Positions 1 through 4,301 of a stretch of 5,112 bases of DNA are shown here, piece by piece. The notes under the pieces are model-generated. The model was not told the DNA's origin, did no database searches, and worked only from the letters and a program-made list of their open reading frames with translations. The position numbers and the translations under genes were made by a program. How positions within the stretch are numbered: the first letter of the stretch is position 1; each line of letters begins with the position of its first letter. The stretch spans positions 1-5,112 of the forward strand of contig RFKO01000203.1 of NCBI GenBank assembly GCA_003694235.1, given 5' to 3'. The DNA is from Anaerolineae bacterium. Lineage in GTDB: Bacteria; Chloroflexota; Anaerolineae; Anaerolineales; UBA11858.

Positions 1-35
1 CTTTTCCAGGGCTTTTCAATAATCAGACATTTGTA

Positions 36-85
36 GGGCAATGCTCGCAGTTGGGTTGGCGAGGGCAATGCTCTCGCCAACCCAA
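36..85. repeat. Intergenic palindromic element (hairpin, possible terminator)
   Basis: A perfect 13-base inverted repeat pairs 51-63 (ttgggttggcgag) with 73-85. The stem can extend inward through a G-T, a G-C and a C-G pair, leaving the 3-base loop aat (67-69), so about 16 pairs form in all. The 11-mer gggcaatgctc occurs directly at 36-46 and again at 63-73, inside the hairpin. A T5 run lies at 92-96, six bases after the stem. The hairpin could therefore end transcription of a plus-strand gene lying before the window, but the gap to the T-run is longer than usual. The repeated 'gggcaatgctc' core looks like a dispersed intergenic palindrome or small MITE-like unit; that is inference from one copy. 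Confidence 0.6.
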
Positions 86-96
86 GCACACTTTTT

Positions 97-125
97 GAAG
101 ATGAGCCCACGGTGTTTGCATCTTC
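97..125. repeat. Short inverted repeat after the palindrome
   Basis: gaagatg (97-103) is the exact reverse complement of catcttc (119-125), separated by a 15-base spacer that contains a small ccac/ggtg pairing. It follows directly on the T-run of the preceding palindrome. It may be part of the same element or a regulator site upstream of the 148-156 promoter. Function unknown. Confidence 0.35.
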
Positions 126-147
126 CGGCGGCATGGCGATGACCGGC

Positions 148-156
148 TGTTAAACT
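148..156 (+). promoter_or_regulatory. Extended -10 promoter for the candidate small RNA
   Basis: The sequence tgttaaact fits TGn followed by a -10 hexamer TAAACT, matching 4 of 6 bases of TATAAT and keeping the key first, second and last positions. I see no good -35 at normal spacing; extended -10 promoters can do without one. The predicted start of transcription is about 163-165, which coincides with the 5' edge of the RNA fold described next. Sequence-only prediction. Confidence 0.35.
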
Positions 157-163
157 ATTAAAA

Positions 164-338
164 AGCCCTTTTCTTTTCGGGGTGAGCAAAATATGTAGAA
201 GTCACCCTCCCGTAGGTTGTTGATGGCACGCCAGGGGGTAATATGGCTGCCTGTACTGCAACATTTGCAGTGAAAATGCGCATCGTCGAACCTGCGGGAG
301 GGTTCTCAAGCTACGATTTACGCGCACCCTTTTAAGGC
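164..338 (+). ncRNA. Candidate structured non-coding RNA (6S-like shape, unproven)
   Basis: A 15-pair helix joins 204-218 (accctcccgtaggtt) with 289-303, with one G-T wobble and no mismatch. Further pairings nest around and inside it: gggtg 180-184 with caccc 325-329; gtag 195-198 with ctac 311-314; gatg 222-225 with catc 281-284; a terminal hairpin at 255-271 (actgca/tgcagt, loop acatt); and possibly gcc 165-167 with ggc 336-338. A T4 run (330-333) lies just past the 180-184/325-329 helix. The outer helix, the wide A/T-rich internal loop (about 187-203 against 304-321), the long inner helix and a total of about 175 nt resemble 6S RNA, which mimics an open promoter and binds RNA polymerase. 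I cannot confirm conserved 6S bases. It might instead be a leader structure acting on era. No SRP, RNase P or tmRNA signature is seen. Confidence 0.4.
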
Positions 339-403
339 ACAGATTTGGCGACAGAATTTCTGGTGAATCCCCGGCGAAGCACATAAAATTCTGGCGCAAG
401 GGG

Positions 404-409
404 TATAAT
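404..409 (+). promoter_or_regulatory. Perfect -10 box (TATAAT) of the era promoter
   Basis: An exact TATAAT sits with only seven bases between it and the era ATG. Transcription from this box would begin at about 415-417, giving a leaderless or nearly leaderless mRNA. No convincing -35 is visible 15-19 bases upstream. An 8-base inverted repeat (cagaattt 352-359 with aaattctg 386-393) brackets the upstream promoter region and might be an operator. A weak Shine-Dalgarno-like aagggg (398-403) lies 13 bases before the ATG, which is too far for an ordinary site and would be absent from the leaderless mRNA. Confidence 0.55.
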
Positions 410-416
410 CTTCAAC

Positions 417-1337
417 ATGACGAACGAAACACAAGTTTTTCACGCCGGCTATGTAGCCGTGATGGGACGCCCCAATGTAGGCAAGTCCACGCTGATCAAC
501 GCCCTGCTGGGGCAGCAGATCGCCGCGGTCTCCCCCAAGCCGCAGACCACGCGTCACCAGCAACTGGGCATTCTGACCACCCCCAACGCCCAGATCATCT
601 TCGTGGATACCCCCGGCCTGCACAATCCACTGCACAAACTGGGCGAATATATGAACGCCGAGGCCGCCGACGCCCTGGGGGACGCGGATTTAATTCTCTT
701 TCTGGTGGATATCTCCTTCCTGCCCCCCCACGAAGAGGACTATCTGCTCATCAGGCTGCTGGACGAACTGGATAGCGAAATCCCCCCCGTGGTGATGGCG
801 CTCAACAAAATCGACCGACTGGCGGAAGGGGATCTCTCTGCCCGCATGAAAACCTACACCAGCCTGCTCCCCCAGGCCACCTCTCTGCCTATCTCCGCCA
901 CCCGCGGCGACAACCTGGACGAACTGGTCGCCCTGCTGACAGAGCGACTGCCCGAAGCGCCTCCCTACTATCCACCCGACCAGGTGACCGATCTATTCGA
1001 GCGTGAAATCGCCGCCGACCTGATCCGCGCCGCCTGCCTGATCCATCTGCGGGATGAAGTCCCTCATGCCATCGCAGTGCGCATTGACGAATACACCGAG
1101 CGGGGCACCAGCGGCGCTTACATCCGCGCCACGCTCTTTGTGGAACGAGAATCTCAGAAAGCCATTGTGATCGGCGAAGGCGGGCGGATGATCAAACGCA
1201 TCGGCTCGCACGCCCGCCGCGAGATCGAAGCCATGAGCGGGCGCAAAGTCTATCTCCAGCTGCGCGTCAAAGTGCGCAAAAACTGGCGCAACGACGAAAA
1301 CGTGCTGCGCCAGTTCGGCTTTGCCAGAGACAAATAA
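417..1337 (+). CDS. era: GTPase Era, ribosome small-subunit assembly factor
   Basis: Era is a GTPase that binds the 3' end of 16S rRNA and helps mature the 30S subunit. It acts in the cytoplasm, partly at the membrane. The 306-residue product has normal family length. The N-terminal G domain shows the P-loop GRPNVGKST (17-25), the switch I threonines (PQTTRH, 42-47), DTPG (64-67), NKID (130-133) and SAT (160-162). The C-terminal KH domain carries ERESQKAIVIGEGG (243-256), where the GEGG loop has Glu in place of the common Lys, and ends with the typical VKVRKNWRND segment. The ATG at 417 gives the usual short N-terminal extension before the P-loop; the next Met (16) lies too close to the P-loop to be the start. 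The gene directly follows a perfect -10 box, so translation may be leaderless. Two C7 runs (723-729, 782-788) are in frame. The lysoplasmalogenase-family gene follows after 2 bases. Confidence 0.97.
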   Translation: MTNETQVFHAGYVAVMGRPNVGKSTLINALLGQQIAAVSPKPQTTRHQQLGILTTPNAQIIFVDTPGLHNPLHKLGEYMNAEAADALGDADLILFLVDISFLPPHEEDYLLIRLLDELDSEIPPVVMALNKIDRLAEGDLSARMKTYTSLLPQATSLPISATRGDNLDELVALLTERLPEAPPYYPPDQVTDLFEREIAADLIRAACLIHLRDEVPHAIAVRIDEYTERGTSGAYIRATLFVERESQKAIVIGEGGRMIKRIGSHARREIEAMSGRKVYLQLRVKVRKNWRNDENVLRQFGFARDK

Positions 1338-1339
1338 CC

Positions 1340-2020
1340 ATGAGCGCGCTGGGGAAGTACACCCTGATTGAGCTGGCCTGCTACCTGGCCGCGCTGAACG
1401 CCCTGGTGGTCAGCCTGGGCTGGAAGCGAGTGGAGTACCTGACCAAACCGGCCACGCTGCTGGTATTGCTCGCCGGCGTCTTCCGTCTGCGCCCTTACCT
1501 GCTCGCCGAAGGCGAGGTCAACTGGCTGGCGCTGGCGCTGATTTTCTCCCTCCTCGGCGATGTGCTGCTCATGCTCCCCGCCGATCTCTTCATCCCCGGC
1601 CTGGCCGCTTTTCTACTCGCTCACCTGGCCTATATCGGTTTGTTCATCAACACCAGCGGTGCCATCAACGCAGCTTCGATTCCACCGGCCTTACTGATCC
1701 TCGTCACCAGCCTGACGCTCTATCGCCGTCTGGCCGCGGGGATGACCACCCCAGAAAAACGCAAAATGCGCCTGCCGGTGGCCCTGTACACCGCCGTAAT
1801 CTCAGTGATGGTCTTCCTGGCGGTGAACACCCTGGCGCTGAACACTTATGAACCGCTCCGCTCCCTGTTGATCGCCAGCGGCGCGCTGCTCTTCATGCTC
1901 TCCGATACCTGGATTGCCTGGGATCGCTTTGTCGCCCCTTTGCGCTGGCGAGACTTGCGGGTGATGAGCACCTACCACCTGGCGCAGATATTTCTGGTGC
2001 TGGGATCGGTGCTCGGTTAG
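1340..2020 (+). CDS. YhhN/TMEM86 family membrane protein (lysoplasmalogenase-like)
   Basis: This is a 226-residue, very hydrophobic protein with about seven to eight membrane segments, the normal size for the YhhN/TMEM86 family. Characterised members hydrolyse the vinyl-ether bond of lysoplasmalogens, giving an aldehyde and a glycerophospho-base. Family signatures are visible: a TKP motif (35-37), the LLGD motif (71-74) with its Asp, GLAAFLLAHLAYI (87-99) with conserved His95 and Tyr98, LPVALY (145-150) before a helix, the FMLSD motif (185-189) with its second Asp, and a final STYHLAQ stretch. The two Asp residues are likely active-site residues by family analogy. Its ATG follows the era stop after 2 bases, so the genes are probably co-transcribed and coupled; no strong separate ribosome site is seen. 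The substrate in this organism is unknown, and an ether-lipid role is inferred from the family only. Confidence 0.88.
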   Translation: MSALGKYTLIELACYLAALNALVVSLGWKRVEYLTKPATLLVLLAGVFRLRPYLLAEGEVNWLALALIFSLLGDVLLMLPADLFIPGLAAFLLAHLAYIGLFINTSGAINAASIPPALLILVTSLTLYRRLAAGMTTPEKRKMRLPVALYTAVISVMVFLAVNTLALNTYEPLRSLLIASGALLFMLSDTWIAWDRFVAPLRWRDLRVMSTYHLAQIFLVLGSVLG

Positions 2021-2048
2021 GCGGGCAAAGGCAGCGGCCCCTGCCCGC
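2021..2048. terminator. GC-rich hairpin between convergent genes, likely shared terminator
   Basis: gcgggca (2021-2027) pairs perfectly with tgcccgc (2042-2048). An alternative stem, ggcag (2030-2034) with ctgcc (2041-2045), competes with it. The hairpin begins right after the YhhN stop and lies 12 bases from the stop of the convergent bactofilin-like gene, so it could end both transcripts. No T-run follows on either strand, so it may be a pausing or RNA-stabilising stem or need Rho. Confidence 0.45.
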
Positions 2049-2060
2049 CCCGAACTGATT

Positions 2061-3077
2061 TCAGGCTTCTTCCGCTGATTCTGCTTCCCCGGCGATGGTG
2101 GAAGCCACGCTTCCCGCCAACAACGGAGTGGAAGCGTTGTATTCGCGGCTGCCGAAGACGGTCATCACCACCGCACCCAGTCCCCACATCCCGACTGCCA
2201 GGCGAGGCAGGCTGCCCAGGCAGGGCACCAAGCGGGCAAAGCCGGCAAACACCAGGTACAGGATCAATGAGCCGACCCCCGCTGCCAGGGCCGGTGCCAG
2301 ATCCACCTTCAGCATCGCCGCCAGACGACGACCGAACTCCCATCCCAGCGCAATCCAACCGAACAACCAGGCCAACCCCAGCGCCAAACCCAGCGCCAGC
2401 GAAGCCGGCAACAGAATGAGAGTCACCGCCATCACCACGATGGCAATCGGCGTGAGCACCAGCGTCAGCAAACCGGCGCCCACCGTAATGACCGGCTCAC
2501 TCATCGCCGCGCGCGCCACCCGCTCCACCGGATCAGGGGCCATCACCACCACAACGACGGCCAACGCAGCCCAGATCAACATTTGCAGGAAAAACCAGAC
2601 CCCACTCATCAAAGTAAAGACCGGCGCGCCCGGATACGTCATATTCCAGCCCCTGAAATCAAACCGTGAGGGAATACTGAAGGAAAAAGGCACGCTCTCA
2701 CCCTCAACCACCTGACCGTGAATGACTGCGCCAGGCGCCCGGTTAAGCACACCGCCTACTGTGGCCACATCCCCCATCACCACCGCCTGCTCTCCCAGGT
2801 CAAGCGTGCCGCCAAAGACAACCAGATTGCCCTGCACGGTGCCGTTGGCCTCGGCCGTGCCGCCCATCAGCACCACGTCGCCCTGCACCACGCTGCCCTG
2901 CTCCAAAGTCACCGTGCCGCCAAAGACAACCAGACTGCCGTCCAGCGTTTCACCTTCGCGCAGCACGAAGGAACCGCCGAAGATAACCTGGTCGTCGGAC
3001 AACCCGCCGGCGTGAGCAGTCTCCGGCGCCATCACCAGGACGATTAGCAACACAAGCGCGAATAACACTCGTTTCAT
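2061..3077 (-). CDS. Exported bactofilin-like beta-helix protein with multi-pass membrane domain
   Basis: The product has 338 residues. Residues 1-23 form a signal peptide (MKRVLFALVLL..., ending in AHA before GG). Residues 28-126 form a repeat domain with GG pairs at 34-35, 53-54, 72-73, 89-90 and 108-109, in units such as LVVFGGT; the spacing of 17-19 residues matches bactofilin-type beta-helix turns. A linker (127-155) precedes about five membrane segments (roughly 157-180, 195-222, 223-246, 262-281, 294-309) and an acidic tail. The beta-helix should therefore lie outside the cytoplasm, unlike classical cytosolic bactofilins. The ATG at 3077 is chosen because GGAGGG (3090-3085) lies 7 bases before it, the signal peptide begins there, and it overlaps the anti-sigma stop as ATGA. 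An in-frame start at 3230 would add 51 residues and destroy the signal peptide. It is the last gene of the sigma operon. The exact function is unknown; envelope sensing or scaffolding is inferred. Confidence 0.85.
   Translation of the reverse strand: MKRVLFALVLLIVLVMAPETAHAGGLSDDQVIFGGSFVLREGETLDGSLVVFGGTVTLEQGSVVQGDVVLMGGTAEANGTVQGNLVVFGGTLDLGEQAVVMGDVATVGGVLNRAPGAVIHGQVVEGESVPFSFSIPSRFDFRGWNMTYPGAPVFTLMSGVWFFLQMLIWAALAVVVVVMAPDPVERVARAAMSEPVITVGAGLLTLVLTPIAIVVMAVTLILLPASLALGLALGLAWLFGWIALGWEFGRRLAAMLKVDLAPALAAGVGSLILYLVFAGFARLVPCLGSLPRLAVGMWGLGAVVMTVFGSREYNASTPLLAGSVASTIAGEAESAEEA
2805..2934 (-). repeat. Exact 22-base direct repeat inside the beta-helix coding region
   Basis: Positions 2805-2826 and 2913-2934 are identical over 22 bases (core gccgccaaagacaacc on the plus strand). 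They are 108 bases, or 36 codons, apart and encode LVVFGGT in turns two and four of the beta-helix. A diverged third version lies near 2972-2990. Exact identity at DNA level suggests recent internal duplication or gene conversion. Recombination between the copies would remove exactly two turns in frame. Confidence 0.75.
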
Positions 3078-3628
3078 AGCGATACCCTCCGCGATAGCGT
3101 CACCCAGCGCGCCAGCCAGCCCAGCCACAAGGCGCTCAGCGCGCCGGCCATGGCAAACAGACTTCCCCATAACACAGGGGGGATCCAATGCCCAATCGCC
3201 TTCCAAAGGATCGAAAACAGGTTTTGCCACGCGCCCAGCACGCTCAACACTGCGAACAAACGGTAGAGCGCGCCGACAAGCACATCCACCCAGGCAGCCG
3301 TCACGCCCACCAATTGCAAAGTGAACACGACCGCAAGGCCGACCACCGCCACGAGCAACACAAACAGGCTGAGCCCCACCTGCCGCCGATAACGCCTGTC
3401 ACGCTCGGCGCGCAGATAGGCATCCAGACGCATCTCCCAGCGCCGCGCAAACCCCGGCCGCGGCTCAGGCAGGTCCAGCGTCCCGAAGAGGGCCTCCACC
3501 CCTCGCATACCTGCCTGCATCTGACGGCAGCGCGGGCAGGCTTCCAGGTGCGCTTCAAGCGCACGCTGCTGTTCGCCGCTCAACCCCTCGCTATCCAGCA
3601 GCCAGCGTTCAAATTGCAGATGACTCAC
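3074..3628 (-). CDS. Zinc-finger (zf-HC2) membrane anti-sigma factor
   Basis: This is a 184-residue protein starting at GTG (3628-3626). The N-terminal cytoplasmic part has the anti-sigma zinc motif His27-x3-Cys31-x2-Cys34 in EAHLEACPRC, preceded by a helix resembling other ZAS domains (HLQFERWLLD). This domain normally holds the cognate ECF sigma factor inactive. Residues about 84-107 form a membrane helix, 112-147 a hydrophobic or amphipathic stretch rich in Trp and Leu, and 150-173 another membrane helix, followed by a basic tail (RWVTLSRRVSL). A compact two- or three-pass topology with almost no soluble outer domain is predicted. The GTG start is favoured by AAGGAG (3640-3635) six bases upstream and by the domain boundary; the in-frame upstream ATG at 3781 would add 51 residues lying over the sigma gene. 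It overlaps the sigma gene by 20 bases and the next gene by 4. Confidence 0.88.
   Translation of the reverse strand: MSHLQFERWLLDSEGLSGEQQRALEAHLEACPRCRQMQAGMRGVEALFGTLDLPEPRPGFARRWEMRLDAYLRAERDRRYRRQVGLSLFVLLVAVVGLAVVFTLQLVGVTAAWVDVLVGALYRLFAVLSVLGAWQNLFSILWKAIGHWIPPVLWGSLFAMAGALSALWLGWLARWVTLSRRVSL
3085..3090 (-). promoter_or_regulatory. Ribosome binding site for the bactofilin-like gene
   Basis: GGAGGG on the minus strand lies seven bases before ATG 3077-3075, within the 3' end of the anti-sigma gene. With the ATGA stop-start overlap it decides in favour of the signal-peptide start. Confidence 0.75.
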
Positions 3629-4229
3629 AACCCACTCCTTCAGTCGCCGGTTGGGGGAGTTCCTGCTCTTGTTGAGCCAACCAGCGTTCAGCCAGTTCGC
3701 GGCGCGCCCTGAAAAGACGACTCTTGACCGCGCTCTCAGTGAGGGATAGCGTGCTGGCGATCTCGCCACAAGAGCAGTCATACCAGTAGTAAAGCACCAC
3801 GACAGCCCGGTCTTTTGGGGACAGAGAGGCCAGCAAAGCCCGCAGTTGCTCTTCGCGTTGTCGGCGGATTACCTGCGCCTCGGGCGACAGCCCGGGCTCA
3901 ACCGGCGGCCGCCAGGCGTTGGCTTCATCATCAAGCGAAACCGTCGCCAGGCGTTTGCGCCGCAGCAAGTCGATGCAATGATGTGCGGCGATGGAAAGCA
4001 ACCAGGTGGCAAACGAGCGGCGCATATCGTAGCGTTGAAGATGGCGATACGCACGCAAGAAAGTTTCCTGCGCAGCATCCTCGGCCGCCTGCGCATCGTT
4101 CAACATGCGATAGCACAACCCGAACACCGGCCTCTGGTAGCGCTCTACCAGGCGTGAGAACGCCTCCCGATCGCCGTCACGGGCTGCCTGCAGCCAGGCC
4201 ACCTCACGGGCATCCTGTTTTCGGTCCAT
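3609..4229 (-). CDS. ECF (sigma-70 family, group 4) RNA polymerase sigma factor
   Basis: The product has 206 residues, a normal ECF size. Region 2 (about 24-94) binds the polymerase beta-prime clamp and the -10 element. It shows FSRLVERYQRPVFGLCYRML, the DAAQETFLRAYRHL signature (51-64), TWLLSIAAHHCIDLLRRK and a basic end. A linker of about 34 residues with an SPEAQV segment leads to region 4 (128-180), which reads -35 DNA: LLASLSPKDRAVVVLYYWYDCSCGEIASTL with a helix-turn-helix at about 154-176 (SLTESAVKSRLFRARREL). The ATG at 4229 has GAAGG seven or so bases upstream. The C-terminal tail (ELPQPATEGVGCESSAI) overlaps the anti-sigma start by 20 bases. Paired with a zf-HC2 anti-sigma, it should be held at the membrane until an envelope signal frees it. 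The signal and regulon are not visible; the downstream beta-helix gene is the one sure co-transcribed target candidate. Confidence 0.95.
   Translation of the reverse strand: MDRKQDAREVAWLQAARDGDREAFSRLVERYQRPVFGLCYRMLNDAQAAEDAAQETFLRAYRHLQRYDMRRSFATWLLSIAAHHCIDLLRRKRLATVSLDDEANAWRPPVEPGLSPEAQVIRRQREEQLRALLASLSPKDRAVVVLYYWYDCSCGEIASTLSLTESAVKSRLFRARRELAERWLAQQEQELPQPATEGVGCESSAI
3635..3640 (-). promoter_or_regulatory. Ribosome binding site that fixes the GTG start of the anti-sigma gene
   Basis: AAGGAG on the minus strand lies six bases before GTG 3628-3626. It sits inside the last codons of the sigma gene, so ribosomes finishing sigma can restart here. This supports near-equal production of sigma and anti-sigma. 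Confidence 0.7.
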
Positions 4230-4238
4230 CTACTGCCT

Positions 4239-4265
4239 TCTACGCACTACGAGCAGAAAGGTTGC
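4239..4265 (-). promoter_or_regulatory. Possible ECF-type promoter upstream of the sigma operon
   Basis: On the minus strand, GCAAC (4265-4261) followed by 16 bases and then CGTAGA (4244-4239) resembles the ECF pattern of an AAC-type -35 and a CGT-type -10. Such a site would let the sigma factor transcribe its own operon. The -10 would overlap the GAAGG ribosome site, and the start would fall only a few bases before the ATG, which weakens the call. A housekeeping-like TTGCCG (4280-4275) is also present but has only a poor -10. The operon could also be read from the YitT gene upstream. Confidence 0.25.
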
Positions 4266-4301
4266 ACGTCACCACGGCAAACTCCCCCACGCAATGCAGA
4301 T

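Noticed and set aside
164..338. SRP RNA, RNase P RNA, tmRNA or a known riboswitch
   Set aside because: I saw no GGAA-capped SRP domain IV, no RNase P conserved core, no tRNA-like ends and no hallmark riboswitch core, so only an unassigned or 6S-like call remains.
202..635. Open frames on the minus strand across the era upstream region
   Set aside because: They lack ribosome sites and recognisable domains, and they run into the era coding region antisense. The helix-forming composition of the upstream part explains the base pattern better.
2095..3047. Long plus-strand open frames opposite the bactofilin-like gene
   Set aside because: Their products are low-complexity Thr/Pro/Ala or His-rich shadows of the GC-rich minus-strand gene, which has a signal peptide, repeats and a good ribosome site.
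3078..3230. Upstream start for the bactofilin-like gene (51 extra residues)
   Set aside because: It would bury the clear signal peptide and ignore the GGAGGG site seven bases before the ATG at 3077.
3629..3781. Upstream ATG for the anti-sigma gene (51 extra residues)
   Set aside because: The extra part is the sigma region 4 coding sequence read in another frame and has no zf-HC2 similarity; AAGGAG before GTG 3628 gives the normal domain start.
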